A DNA stretch of 64,000 bases from Aquisalimonas sp. 2447 (GTDB taxonomy: Bacteria > Pseudomonadota > Gammaproteobacteria > Nitrococcales > Aquisalimonadaceae). The notes under the pieces are model-generated. The model did no database searches. It was not told where the DNA came from and worked only from the letters and a program-made list of their open reading frames with translations. Shown here in pieces: positions 18,261 to 27,557 of this stretch. Position numbers and translations under genes: made by a program. Within the stretch, counting starts at the first letter, position 1. Every line of letters begins with the position of its first letter. The stretch is taken from positions 2,262,501 to 2,326,500 of the forward strand of contig NZ_CP050695.1 in assembly GCF_012044895.1 (NCBI RefSeq), read 5' to 3'.

Positions 18261-19361
18261 TCAGTCGTACTGCGATGCGCCCGCCAGGGTATTGGCCAGC
18301 GTGCCGGTCATGCGCTCCAGCACCCGCTCGAACTCCAGCAGCCAGTAACCACTGCTTTCCTGCAGAGGCATGGTTTCGTCGATGAGCACTCGCTGACCGC
18401 CAGTGGCCTTGATGTGCTGCATGAACATCTCGGCATGGCGGCGCTCCCGGAAACGGCAGCGAAACCGCCGCCCCACGCGGCCGACACCCCGACTCCGGGC
18501 CACGGCCCGGGTGACACCGTCGATGAAGGCGCGCCCCAGACTGCGCTCCAGTTCCGCATCGCCGGCCTGGCCGTGCTCGGCCACGAACAGGCCCAGCCGC
18601 AGCAGCCGATTGGTGAAATACTCCGGTGGCAGGTCCAGCAACTGGTCGGCACAGATTTCGATATCGGCCACGCTGGAGCGGCCGGTGACGTACTTGGCGC
18701 GCCCCCCGTCCGTCTCGCCCTTGAACACCAGGCCTTCGCTGCCCTCGGCGTCGAGTTTCAGGATCAGCTGCTCCAGTTCTGCGACATCGCCGGGCCGGAA
18801 CCGCCCGAAAATGCGGGTGGACGGCAGCCCGTAGCGCTCCAGCAGTGCCATCTTTTCCGCCTGCAGCAGAAAGCCGTCCTCCCCCTTGCGCATCATGTCG
18901 AACACGAACAGCTGCACGTCCTCGGTGACCCGGGGCGGATGCCCCTCCAGATAGGGGTTGTCCGGGCCGGCGATCTCCGCGCACAGGATCAGTTCGGGAT
19001 GGTCGTCGAGGGCTGTGGTGTCCAGAAGATCCGGCAGACGGTCGGTGCTGAAGGCGCAGATGAAACCACCACGGCTGAACGCCACCGTGCGATCACCGTC
19101 GCGGACGATGCGCACGTTAAAGCCGTCCATCTTCTCCTCCGCCCAGAACGGGCCCTGATAATGGCGCTGCAGCCCCGCCGCCAGGGACTGAACGCGGCCG
19201 ATGGACGGATACCCGGGAACGACGCCACCGTCAGACAGCACGGCGGAACCGCGGCGGAAGCCAGCCATGCTCTCCACCAGGCGGGCGTAGTCAATACCGT
19301 CGAAGTGGCCTTCAACGGCCTTGCCCCGTTCCAGGGCATCTTTGAGAGTCTGTTGATCCAT
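18261..19361 (-). CDS. Archaeal-type ATP-dependent RNA ligase (Pab1020 family)
   Basis: 366-residue nucleotidyltransferase-superfamily ligase. Motif I is EEKMDGF, with Lys77 as the predicted AMP acceptor. Other superfamily motifs follow: CAEIAGPDNPY, FVFDMMRKGEDGF, GSEGLVFKGETDG (motif IV) and AKYVTGRSS (motif V with its lysine). The C-terminal third is the family-specific dimerisation region. Pab1020-type enzymes join or circularise RNA in archaea. The ATG at 19361 fits family length; an upstream in-frame start at 19403 is also open. It lies 51 bp downstream of the CDF gene on the same strand and convergent with its PIN partner. Confidence 0.88.
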   Translation of the reverse strand: MDQQTLKDALERGKAVEGHFDGIDYARLVESMAGFRRGSAVLSDGGVVPGYPSIGRVQSLAAGLQRHYQGPFWAEEKMDGFNVRIVRDGDRTVAFSRGGFICAFSTDRLPDLLDTTALDDHPELILCAEIAGPDNPYLEGHPPRVTEDVQLFVFDMMRKGEDGFLLQAEKMALLERYGLPSTRIFGRFRPGDVAELEQLILKLDAEGSEGLVFKGETDGGRAKYVTGRSSVADIEICADQLLDLPPEYFTNRLLRLGLFVAEHGQAGDAELERSLGRAFIDGVTRAVARSRGVGRVGRRFRCRFRERRHAEMFMQHIKATGGQRVLIDETMPLQESSGYWLLEFERVLERMTGTLANTLAGASQYD

Positions 19362-19412
19362 GCCCGCAGGATAACGACTCCCGGCGCCGTACGGCAGAGG
19401 CAAAGGGAGATT

Positions 19413-20585
19413 TCAGCCGTCTTCGGAGAGATCCTGGAGAAGCCGAATGCGCCCGAGAAAGCGCAGATGCCCCGTGGCGTGGTGGAGAGCCTCCACCGTG
19501 GGCATTGCACCCGCGTGGGCCACAGCGGACCGCGCCAGGATCACGTCCACATGCAGTTGGCCGCCACTGTAATGCAGCACCAGCTCCGCCTCGGCAATCC
19601 CGGGCAGCAAATCCGCCCAGGCGTCTCGCAGGGACGCCTCGGCCTCCGGCCGCAGGGGCAGTTCGGCACTGCGCTGCTGCGCCTCCGGGCCCTCGTGGTC
19701 CACATGGACGAACACGTCCGCCACATGGTCGAGTTGCCCACGGACGCGCTCCAGCACGGCGTCACCGATGCGGTGCCCCTCCGAAATGGAGATATCCGGC
19801 GGCACCCGCACGCGCACGTCCACCAGCGTCTCGTTGCCCATCTGCCGGGTCCGCAGATCGTCGTGGCGCTGCACGCCGTCCACCTCGTCGATCAACTCGC
19901 CGATGGAACGCACTTCCTCGGGGTCCAGCCCGGTGTCGACCAGTTCCTGGGCGGACCGCCATGCCAGGCGCATGCCCACGGCACCGATCATCAGTGCCAC
20001 CACCAGCGCAGCCACCGCATCCAGCCAGGGCAGACCGGCCATGGCACCGAGCACGCCACCGATGACCACCACCGACGACAACGCATCCGAGCGATGGTGC
20101 CAGGCGTTGGCATGCAGCAGGTCGGAACAGCAGTCGTCCGCCACCCGGTGGGTGTAGTGATACAACCCTTCCTTGAACACCACTGACAGGACCGCCACGG
20201 ACAACGCCAGCAGCCCCGGATCACCCAGCAGTTCCGGGCGCAGCAGGCGCACGATGGCGTCGTAGGCGAAGCCGCCGGCGACCAGCAGCAGCAGCGCACC
20301 GACACCAACGGTGGCGGCCGTCTCGAAACGGCCGTGGCCGTAGGGGTGATTGTGGTCCGGGTCCAGCGAGGCCATGCGCGCCGCCCACACCACCAGGGCA
20401 TCACTGACCAGGTCGGACAGTGAGTGAACACCGTCGACAATCAGCGCCTGGGACTGACCCACCACGCCGGCGGCGATCTTGCCCGCAGCCAGCAGCACAT
20501 TGACCAGGGCACCCACGATGGTGACATGGCGCTTGGCTGCATACACCTCGTGGCGATCACCCGTGGCCGGGCCGGTTGCACTCAT
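19413..20585 (-). CDS. Cation diffusion facilitator (CDF) metal exporter
   Basis: 390-residue inner-membrane divalent-cation/proton antiporter. Six helices lie in about 18-215, with the metal site motifs DGVHSLSDLVSD (helix 2) and HHRSDALSS (helix 5) and the loop DHNHPYGHGRFE. The cytoplasmic domain begins about 225 and is longer than usual, with what looks like a second copy of the ferredoxin-like fold (about 305-390); family members are often near 300 residues. Substrate (Fe, Mn or Zn) cannot be fixed from motifs alone. The ATG has AGGA nine bases upstream. The RNA ligase gene follows closely. Confidence 0.9.
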   Translation of the reverse strand: MSATGPATGDRHEVYAAKRHVTIVGALVNVLLAAGKIAAGVVGQSQALIVDGVHSLSDLVSDALVVWAARMASLDPDHNHPYGHGRFETAATVGVGALLLLVAGGFAYDAIVRLLRPELLGDPGLLALSVAVLSVVFKEGLYHYTHRVADDCCSDLLHANAWHHRSDALSSVVVIGGVLGAMAGLPWLDAVAALVVALMIGAVGMRLAWRSAQELVDTGLDPEEVRSIGELIDEVDGVQRHDDLRTRQMGNETLVDVRVRVPPDISISEGHRIGDAVLERVRGQLDHVADVFVHVDHEGPEAQQRSAELPLRPEAEASLRDAWADLLPGIAEAELVLHYSGGQLHVDVILARSAVAHAGAMPTVEALHHATGHLRFLGRIRLLQDLSEDG

Positions 20586-20683
20586 GAATCCGGATCCTGT
20601 TGCCCGTTGGCGTACGGCATTCTACCCACCTTGCCGGCAGGACTCACCACGGCAATCGCTCGGCGGAGAATAACGCGCTGCCG

Positions 20684-21481
20684 TCAGTCGTCGTCCTCCG
20701 GCAGGGCGAAGCCGTAGTGCTCCAGAATGTCCCGGGCGGCGTCACCCTGGAGATACTGATAGAAGCGCCGCGCGGTCTCCCCCGCCCCATCAACCAGAGC
20801 CATGCGCTGGCGCAGGGGTGTGTGCTGGTCCCGGGGAATCAACGCGTAGTCACTGCGCTCGGCGATCCGCTGCGCCCTGGCCAGGGAATAGGCGACAATC
20901 CCCCCCTGGGTTTCGCCGGACAGGGCGAGGCGCGCTGCCTGGGAGACATTCTCACCGAACACCAGCCGCGGCTGGATGGCATCCCACAGGTCGGCGCTCT
21001 GCAACGCCTCCATGGCCGCCACGCCATAAGGCGCGTGCTCCGGGTTGGCGATGGCGAAACGGCGGATATCGCCGGCCTGGAGCCGCTCCTGGAGCGGCTC
21101 CAGGGACTCACTGACGATCTGCGCAGGATCGCCCCTGGGGGCCATTACCACGATCCGGCCGATGGCGTACAAAACGCCCTCGTCCACCAGATGCCCTTCT
21201 CTCTCCAGCGCCAGCACGTACTCCTCGTCCGCCGACAGGTAAAGCTCGAAGGGCGCGCCCTGGGCAATCTGCCGGCGGAAATTGCCGCTGGAGCCGAAGT
21301 TGAGCCGCACCGAGAGACCAGTGTCCTCTTCGAACTGCCCGGCAACCTCTTCCAGTGCAAACTGCAGGTCCGATGCCGCGGCAACGATGGGCCGATCAGC
21401 ATTGGCGACACCGCCGAGAGCGAGCCCCACCAGGACCAGCACCCCTGTCATCAGGCGGCTGCAAAGGCACTTCATCAACAT
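20684..21481 (-). CDS. modA: Molybdate-type ABC transporter substrate-binding protein
   Basis: 265-residue secreted binding protein. The signal peptide ends near GGVANA. The mature part opens VAAASDLQFALEEVAGQFEE and continues NFGSSGNFRRQIAQGAPFELYLSADEEY, interrupted here (NFGSSGNFRR / QIAQGAPFELYLSADE), the ModA signature with the oxyanion-binding Ser residues. It binds molybdate or tungstate for uptake. The ATG at 21481 has GGAG six bases upstream; a start at 21511 is possible but lacks this. No modB or modC lies beside it, so it is an orphan here. The tungsten-type aldehyde oxidoreductase operon at 36-40 kb makes tungstate a relevant ligand, but that is inference. Confidence 0.85.
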   Translation of the reverse strand: MLMKCLCSRLMTGVLVLVGLALGGVANADRPIVAAASDLQFALEEVAGQFEEDTGLSVRLNFGSSGNFRRQIAQGAPFELYLSADEEYVLALEREGHLVDEGVLYAIGRIVVMAPRGDPAQIVSESLEPLQERLQAGDIRRFAIANPEHAPYGVAAMEALQSADLWDAIQPRLVFGENVSQAARLALSGETQGGIVAYSLARAQRIAERSDYALIPRDQHTPLRQRMALVDGAGETARRFYQYLQGDAARDILEHYGFALPEDDD

Positions 21482-21520
21482 CAACGACTCCGAGACCGGG
21501 AGACAAAACAAACCACCGGG

Positions 21521-22756
21521 TTACTCCTGAATCCTGAAGGCCAGTCCGGCGTGGGCCTCAAGGCGGTGCAGGAGCCGGTCCCCGAAGATCGTCGACGGCG
21601 TCCAGAAGCCGCCGGGCACCGAATCCCTGTCCATATCCAGCGCCAGGCAGGCCGCCGCCTGCCCGAGCATCTTGCCGGTGGAGCCATAGCCCGGATCGCG
21701 ATCGCCCGTCACCTGCACCCGTAATTCCCGGCCGTCGGCGGTGCGGCCATGAAAGCGCAGATCGTAAAAGCCCCGCTCCTGGGCCTCCGGGCTCGGCCCC
21801 TCCCCCGGCCCGGGCAGCACGAAGCGTTGCAGGAGCCGGCGCAAGGGCGCCAGGGCCGCCGCCATGGCGAATCCCCCCGTTGCCAGCGCCGTCACCGCCG
21901 CCGTGAGCCCACCCCGAACACCACGTCCGGTCATCAATGCCTCGTCGTACTGCAGTCCCGCGACGCCGGCGGCACCGGCCAGCGCGTTGGAGCGCAGCAC
22001 CACGCGGGTGTTCACCGGCGCCATGATGAACGGCGCCACCCAGGCGCCGAAATCGGGGTCCTGCCCGGCAAACCGAATGCGCGGCTGGGGGACACCCTGA
22101 CCGTGCCCTTCCGGGCACAGTGAATAAGGGTCCGCCAGTTCCCGGCGAAGCTGACGGTCCCGCCGGGCCTCCTGGATCACGTTCATCAGGCTCGCCACGG
22201 TACCCCCGGACATGCCGCCACGGATCGCCCGCACGCGCATCTTCACCCGGGTGGCCGGCTCTCCGAACCGCGCCCGGGCCTGTTGCTGCAGAAAATACAC
22301 GCCCAGATCCGAGGGGATGGAATCGAACCCGCAGCAGTGCACGATCCGCGCACCGGTCTCGCGGGCGCGCTGCTCGTAGCGGCGCAGCATGCGCCGGATC
22401 CACTGGATTTCGCCGGTGAGATCACAGTAGTCCGTGCCCGACTCCACGCAGGCCCGGACCAGCGGTTCGCCGTACAGGGCGTACGGACCCACCGTGGAGA
22501 CGACAACCCGGCTGTCCGCACACAGGCGCTGCAGGGCCTCCTCGTCGCCGGCGTCGGCAACCACCACGGGCAGGGTCTGACCGCCCTCACCCAGCGCGTC
22601 CCTCAGGGCGGCCAGCTTCTCCGGCGACCGCCCGGCGACGGCCCACCGGAGCTGCCTGCCATCGGTGCCGAAGGTGGCGGCGAGATACCGCGTCAATATG
22701 CTGCCGACGAAACTCGTGGCACCGAACACCACCAGATCGTACTGCGGATCGCTCAT
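21521..22756 (-). CDS. Saccharopine-dehydrogenase-like NAD(P)-binding oxidoreductase
   Basis: 411-residue protein with an N-terminal Rossmann fold (YDLVVFGATSFVGSILTRYL). The following blocks (VAGRSPEKLAALR, STVGPYALYGEPLVRAC, GTDYCDLTGE, CCGFDSIPSDLGVY) are diagnostic of the saccharopine dehydrogenase / trans-acting enoyl reductase family. A hydrophobic stretch near 285-315 is typical of this group. In mycobacteria relatives reduce double bonds in lipid synthesis; in gammaproteobacteria the substrate is unknown. AAGGAAAACAGG precedes the ATG. Confidence 0.85.
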   Translation of the reverse strand: MSDPQYDLVVFGATSFVGSILTRYLAATFGTDGRQLRWAVAGRSPEKLAALRDALGEGGQTLPVVVADAGDEEALQRLCADSRVVVSTVGPYALYGEPLVRACVESGTDYCDLTGEIQWIRRMLRRYEQRARETGARIVHCCGFDSIPSDLGVYFLQQQARARFGEPATRVKMRVRAIRGGMSGGTVASLMNVIQEARRDRQLRRELADPYSLCPEGHGQGVPQPRIRFAGQDPDFGAWVAPFIMAPVNTRVVLRSNALAGAAGVAGLQYDEALMTGRGVRGGLTAAVTALATGGFAMAAALAPLRRLLQRFVLPGPGEGPSPEAQERGFYDLRFHGRTADGRELRVQVTGDRDPGYGSTGKMLGQAAACLALDMDRDSVPGGFWTPSTIFGDRLLHRLEAHAGLAFRIQE

Positions 22757-22832
22757 CCTGTTTTCCTTTTGCCAACGACCAGGGCGACGATCCTACCAAC
22801 CCTGGAAGCCATCATGTCGGCGGCATCGCGCG

Positions 22833-25676
22833 TCACTCCCGGCGCTGACTCACTTCATCCACCAGCGCCATGATCGAGCGGTACGGGATACCACCGTGCT
22901 CGGTCAGGCCGATCTCGCAGGTCCGCGAGTTCGAATAGCCCGCAACGCAGCCCTGCACCTGGCTCCGCAGGGTGCTCAGGGCAGAGGCGTTGAGCTCCGG
23001 CGTGCGAAACCCCTTGTCACCGGCGAAGGCACAGCACTGGATGTCCGGCGGCACGGTCACATTGCGCGCGCAGGCGCGGGCCACGGCAACAAACGTTGAC
23101 CCCAGACCCATGCGGGTGCTGGAGCATGTGACATGCACCGCGATGGGCTCCTCCTTCGGGGTCAAGGTGAGTCGGGGCAGCACCCGTTCGTGGATGAACT
23201 CCACCGGTTCGTGCAGGTCGAGTTCGTCACTCAGGGTGGTCTGCATCCGCAGCGTGCAAGGGCTGGTATCGCACAGCACCGGGAAGCGTCCGCCGTCGCT
23301 GGCGTCCATGAGCACCTCCCCCAGTTCCTCGGCCTTGCTGTCCGCCTGTTCGAACAGGCCCTTGGACTCGAAGGCCATGCCGCAGCACAGGCCATTGACT
23401 CCCCGGGGAACGATTACCCGGAAACCGGCCTTGCGCAGCACCGCCAGGGTCAGCTCCATGGTGGAGCGGGTGTCGGACTCCTGCGTGGAGGCACCGAACA
23501 TGCGGGTGGCACACGACGGTAGATAGACCACCGTGCCGCCATTCCGGGCGCCCCCGGAGTCGCGGTCCGCTTCTCGCAGCACCGCCATGGACGGCGCCGT
23601 GGGCGTTGCCGGCAACCAGTGCGGCAGGCGACCACCGCTGATCCGCCGGGCGATCCCGGTGATACGGTCCATGGACTCGGTGCCCACCAGTCGATGAACC
23701 AGGCTGCTGGAGCGCAGAGCGCCCCGGGCCAGCGCGGTGGCACCGGCGAAGTGCCGGGCGGCAAAGGCGGCGCCACGGGTTCTGCCAGCATGCGCCTCCT
23801 CCCGCAGCCGGCGCACCAGATCCCCCGTGTTGATATTCACCGGACAGGGCATGGCGCAGAGCCCCGTCGCCGCACAGGTCTCGATGCCGTCGTAGGCATA
23901 ACCCGTCCGGAGGGCGGCGAGCCGCTCGGGATCGCCGCCATCACGCTCCAGCCGCGCAATCTCGCGGCGGACAACGATACGCTGCCGCGGCGTCAGCGTC
24001 AGGTCCCGGGACGGACATACGGGCTCACAGAACCCGCACTCGATGCACTTGTCGACAATGGGGTCCGCCGCCGGCAGGGGCTTGAGATTCTGCAGGTGCA
24101 GGTGCGGGTTGCGGCTGAGCATGACCTCGGGGTTCAGCAGCGTCTCCGGATCGAACAGCTCCTTGATCCGCCACATCAGCTGGTAGGCATCGGTGCCCCA
24201 CTCCAGTTCCACGAACGGCGCCATGTTGCGGCCGGTACCGTGCTCCCCCTTTAACGACCCCCCGTAGCGAACACCGACAAGCTGGGCCAGTTCGTCCATC
24301 ATGCCCTGATACCGCGCAACCTCGGCGGAATCATCGAACCCCTGCGGGAACACGAAGTGCAGATTGCCCTCCAGGGCGTGACCGAACAGGATGGCGTTGT
24401 GGTAACCGTGGCGGCCGAGCATGGCGATGAGTTCGCCAACGCCTTCTTCAAGGCTCTCCATGGGAAACGCCACGTCCTCGATGACCACCGTGGTCCCGGT
24501 ATCCCGCACTGCACCGACGGCGGGGAACATGCCCTTGCGGATGTTCCAGTACAGCCCGTAGGTCTCGGCATCGCGGGCGAACCGTACCGCATTCACCGTG
24601 CTGATGGCATGCAGGGCTTCGTGAACCGCATCACTGCGTGCGGCCAGGGTGTCCTCGTCCTCGGCCCGCACGTCGATCAGCAGCGCCGCCGCACCGTCCG
24701 GCAGCCCCTTGAGGGTGGCCTCCATGCCCGGGGTGTCCTCCACCGACCGCAGTGCCGCCCGGTCCATCAGTTCCACCGCGGCCACGGGCGTCGCTTCCAG
24801 GCCCTTCAGCGCAGCGGTGGCGCGGCAGGCGGCAGCCATGTCTGGGAAGATCACCAGGGCCGCCGCCTTCAGCGCCTCGTCGGGCACGGTGTGGTAAGTA
24901 ATGGAGTTGATGAAGCCCAGGGTGCCCTCGGAGCCGATCATCAGGTGCTTGAGAATCTCCACCCCGTCGCTGAAGTCCACCAGACTGTTCAGGGCGTAAC
25001 CGACGGTGTTCTTAAGCCGGTACTTGTGACGGATCCTCGCGGCGAGTTCATCGTGGGCGCGTGTCTCCCGCCCCAGATCTTCCAGTGCCGCCACCAGATC
25101 GGCGCGGTCCCGCCGGAAACGGGAGACGCTGTCCGGATTCGCCGTATCCAGAACGGTGCCGTCCACCAGGGTGACCTTGATGTCCCGGACGGTCCGGTAG
25201 CTGTTCTGCGCCGTGCCGCAACACATACCGGAGGCATTGTTGGCGGCAATGCCGCCCACCATGCAGGCGCCGATGGATGCGGGATCCGGCCCGATCTTGC
25301 GGCCGTAGGGGGCCAGCAGGCGGTTCGCGTGGGCGCCGATGACGCCGGGATCCAGGCGAATGGCTGCACCCGACTCGAGGATGTCGTGGCTGCGCCAGGT
25401 CTGCCCCAGCTGAATCAGAATGGAGTCGCTAACCGCCTGTCCGGAGAGGGACGTCCCGGCGGCGCGGAACGTCATGGGCACCCCGGCTCGCCGACATTCC
25501 GCCAGGACCCGGGCGAGTTCATCCCCGGTATTGACGTGCACCACCGCCCGGGGAATCAGCCGATAGAAGCTGGCATCGGTACCGTAGGCCAACAAACGCA
25601 CCGGGTCGGTGCTCAGACGCCCGGCCGGGACGATACGCCCCAGGGCATCGATCAGGGTGGGATAGGGGTCTTGCAT
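22833..25676 (-). CDS. FAD/Fe-S 2-hydroxyacid dehydrogenase (YdiJ / GlcD-GlcF fusion type)
   Basis: 947-residue fusion. An FAD-binding type 4 domain covers about 15-250 (FRAAGTSLSGQAVSD, GACMVGGIAANNASG), an FAD-oxidase C-terminal domain about 250-530, two 4Fe-4S clusters about 555-640 (CIECGFCEPVCPSRD, CAATGLCAMPCPVN), and CCG domains at the end (NGLCCGMAFESKG, CCAFAGDKGF). Such enzymes oxidise D-lactate or D-2-hydroxyglutarate and pass electrons to quinone. The ATG at 25676 has AGGAGT eight bases upstream; 25751 is an alternative. An FNR-like box is upstream. Confidence 0.88.
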   Translation of the reverse strand: MQDPYPTLIDALGRIVPAGRLSTDPVRLLAYGTDASFYRLIPRAVVHVNTGDELARVLAECRRAGVPMTFRAAGTSLSGQAVSDSILIQLGQTWRSHDILESGAAIRLDPGVIGAHANRLLAPYGRKIGPDPASIGACMVGGIAANNASGMCCGTAQNSYRTVRDIKVTLVDGTVLDTANPDSVSRFRRDRADLVAALEDLGRETRAHDELAARIRHKYRLKNTVGYALNSLVDFSDGVEILKHLMIGSEGTLGFINSITYHTVPDEALKAAALVIFPDMAAACRATAALKGLEATPVAAVELMDRAALRSVEDTPGMEATLKGLPDGAAALLIDVRAEDEDTLAARSDAVHEALHAISTVNAVRFARDAETYGLYWNIRKGMFPAVGAVRDTGTTVVIEDVAFPMESLEEGVGELIAMLGRHGYHNAILFGHALEGNLHFVFPQGFDDSAEVARYQGMMDELAQLVGVRYGGSLKGEHGTGRNMAPFVELEWGTDAYQLMWRIKELFDPETLLNPEVMLSRNPHLHLQNLKPLPAADPIVDKCIECGFCEPVCPSRDLTLTPRQRIVVRREIARLERDGGDPERLAALRTGYAYDGIETCAATGLCAMPCPVNINTGDLVRRLREEAHAGRTRGAAFAARHFAGATALARGALRSSSLVHRLVGTESMDRITGIARRISGGRLPHWLPATPTAPSMAVLREADRDSGGARNGGTVVYLPSCATRMFGASTQESDTRSTMELTLAVLRKAGFRVIVPRGVNGLCCGMAFESKGLFEQADSKAEELGEVLMDASDGGRFPVLCDTSPCTLRMQTTLSDELDLHEPVEFIHERVLPRLTLTPKEEPIAVHVTCSSTRMGLGSTFVAVARACARNVTVPPDIQCCAFAGDKGFRTPELNASALSTLRSQVQGCVAGYSNSRTCEIGLTEHGGIPYRSIMALVDEVSQRRE

Positions 25677-25879
25677 GAGATCGGACTCCTGGCTGGCACG
25701 GCGCTCCAGCGATCGCGGGAGATCGGGGAATAGGCGCTCCTGCCATGCCAACGGAATCCCGAAGGGCTTGCTGCCGTGATGTGAATAACAAAGCCGGCCG
25801 GCGCCAAACTCCGCCGGCAGACACCGAACAGTCCGCAGAGCGACTCACCGGGGCTGCTCGGCGCCTCACCCGGAACATG

Positions 25880-25922
25880 CATTGTTACAGGGTGTGGCGC
25901 AAGTTCTCTTGACCCGGATCAA
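25880..25922 (-). promoter_or_regulatory. FNR/Anr-like box upstream of the FAD/Fe-S dehydrogenase
   Basis: TTGACCCGGATCAA (25909-25922) matches TTGAT-N4-ATCAA at nine of ten bases. On the minus strand AACAAT (rev of 25881-25886) is a plausible -10, placing a start near 25874 with the box centred near -41.5. The leader would be about 200 nt if translation starts at 25676. The rest of the 283-bp gap between the MFS stop and this gene holds nothing else I can support. Confidence 0.5.
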
Positions 25923-25959
25923 GACAGTCCCGCCCTGTCGCCGGGGTCCACAGCATGAC

Positions 25960-27138
25960 TCAGGCGCGCGCCCGGCCTGATCCGGTGAGCGCCGTGACCA
26001 CCAGGCCCAGCGCCAGGGAAATGCCACCGATCACGAACACCGGCGGGTAGGTCCCGACCACCCCGAACACGCCAGCCAGGGCGTAGCCTCCCACGGCCTG
26101 GGCAAGCGCAAAGGACGTGGTCGCCCAACCCCAGGCGCGCTGATGCTGCGCCAGCGGAACCAGCTGCGCGAGATAGCCCGAGGTCATGGAGACCAGCCCG
26201 GGCACCATGGCGCCCACCACCAGTGAACACAGCGACACCAGCAGGAACGCCTCGGCGACACTGGACAGGAGCACGGCACCGGCCATCAGGGTCACCGAAA
26301 CCAACAATGCCCCGTACCAGCCGATGCGTCCGGCGAACCAACCGGAGAAAAACGGTCCGATGATGGCGCCCAGGGCGAAGATGCTCCACTGAACCGAGGC
26401 AAATCCGGTCCCGTGCCCCTGCTCCCGGGCGAGAAAATCCACCCAGAACAGTGTATGCGGCACATAGCCCACGGACTGCAATCCGTACCCGACCACCACC
26501 AGCAGCACCACCAGCGATAGACCACGCCCGGCGCGCGCCCCCTCGCTGGCTGGCGAGGCCGCGGCGGGAGACGCCTGCTTCCCCGGCCAGGCCCACCAGG
26601 TCGCTCCGGCGAGCACCAGGCACAGTGCCCCCTGCGCAGCCCAGGCCCAGCTCACCGACACGGCGGTGAGCCAGGGCACGATGTTGGCCGCAAACAGAAT
26701 GCCCAGACCAACCCCGCTGAACACCATGGCGCCGGCCATGGGCCGCCGGCTCGGCGGCGTTGTCGTCAACACCGTGGAGGCGCCCACCACCATGAGCACG
26801 CCGCCGGCCCAGCCGGAGACAAATCGCCAGACAAAAAACCAGGCGAACGGCGCCGCCCACGCACACAGCAGGAAGCTCAGTGCAATCAACACCAGACTGA
26901 ACCGGATGGCGGCTGCGGCACCGACGCGCTCGCCGAAGCGTGATGCCGTCAGGGCGCCCACCAGGTACCCCAGCAAATTCGAGGCGCCGAGATAGCCAGC
27001 GGCCGCCGCCGAGAACCAGCCAGCCTCCACCATGCCCGGCACCAGCGGTGGGTACCCGAAGCGCGCGAGACCAAGCCCGACCAGAATGGCCACCGAGCCC
27101 GACAGCACCCGGTAAACCGGCATTCGCTCGTCACTCAC
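25960..27138 (-). CDS. MFS transporter, YbfB/YjiJ family
   Basis: 392-residue major facilitator carrier with twelve hydrophobic segments. Its opening (VAILVGLGLARFGYPPLVPGMVEAGWFSAAAAGYLGASN, seen in pieces VGLGLARFGYPPLVPG and AAGYLGASNLLGYLVG) is the YbfB/YjiJ hallmark. The substrate is unknown. The start is GTG at 27138, with GGAG nine bases upstream; an ATG six codons in is an alternative. Confidence 0.85.
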   Translation of the reverse strand: MSDERMPVYRVLSGSVAILVGLGLARFGYPPLVPGMVEAGWFSAAAAGYLGASNLLGYLVGALTASRFGERVGAAAAIRFSLVLIALSFLLCAWAAPFAWFFVWRFVSGWAGGVLMVVGASTVLTTTPPSRRPMAGAMVFSGVGLGILFAANIVPWLTAVSVSWAWAAQGALCLVLAGATWWAWPGKQASPAAASPASEGARAGRGLSLVVLLVVVGYGLQSVGYVPHTLFWVDFLAREQGHGTGFASVQWSIFALGAIIGPFFSGWFAGRIGWYGALLVSVTLMAGAVLLSSVAEAFLLVSLCSLVVGAMVPGLVSMTSGYLAQLVPLAQHQRAWGWATTSFALAQAVGGYALAGVFGVVGTYPPVFVIGGISLALGLVVTALTGSGRARA

Positions 27139-27185
27139 CCACTTCGTCTCCGGTCCGCGTCACTGTGAGGCCTCCGGGCCAGGGA

Positions 27186-27557
27186 TCAGTCCTTGCCCAA
27201 GAGGGATTTCAGATCGGCGAACGGGGAATGCGTGGCACCGGGCTTCTCTTTCGTGCTGTCAGCACCAGCCGACCCATTGCCCGCCTCCAGCAATCGTTGG
27301 TGCTCATTATCATGGCAGTAAACGCAGAGCAGTTCCCAGTTGCTGCCATCGGGCGGATTATTGTCGTGATTGTGGTCCTTGTGATGCACGGTGAGCTCAC
27401 GGACATTGCTGCGGTCGAACTCCCGCGCGCAGCGCCCGCACACCCAGGGAAACAGCTTCAGGGCCTGCTCCCGGTAACCACGACCGCGCTCCTCGGCGGC
27501 CCGGCGGGCCTCGGCGGAGAGACGATCAAGCTTCGCGGTATCGATTTTTCTGGTCAT
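27186..27557 (-). CDS. yajD: HNH nuclease, YajD-like
   Basis: 123-residue protein. The HNH fold runs about 35-95 with two zinc-binding CxxC pairs (CGRC and CVYC), the catalytic block VHHKDHNHDNNPPDGSNWE and a terminal His (CHDNEH). The N-terminal half is helical and charged, and the C-terminal tail is low-complexity. Closest named relative by motif is E. coli YajD, of unknown biological role. GGGGGAG lies before the ATG. It follows the MFS gene's start by 47 bp on the same strand. Confidence 0.87.
   Translation of the reverse strand: MTRKIDTAKLDRLSAEARRAAEERGRGYREQALKLFPWVCGRCAREFDRSNVRELTVHHKDHNHDNNPPDGSNWELLCVYCHDNEHQRLLEAGNGSAGADSTKEKPGATHSPFADLKSLLGKD

Noticed and set aside
18414-20186. 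A 590-codon plus-strand frame across the RNA ligase and CDF genes
   Set aside because: Spans two well-supported genes on the other strand and the gap between them; amino-acid make-up is shadow-like.
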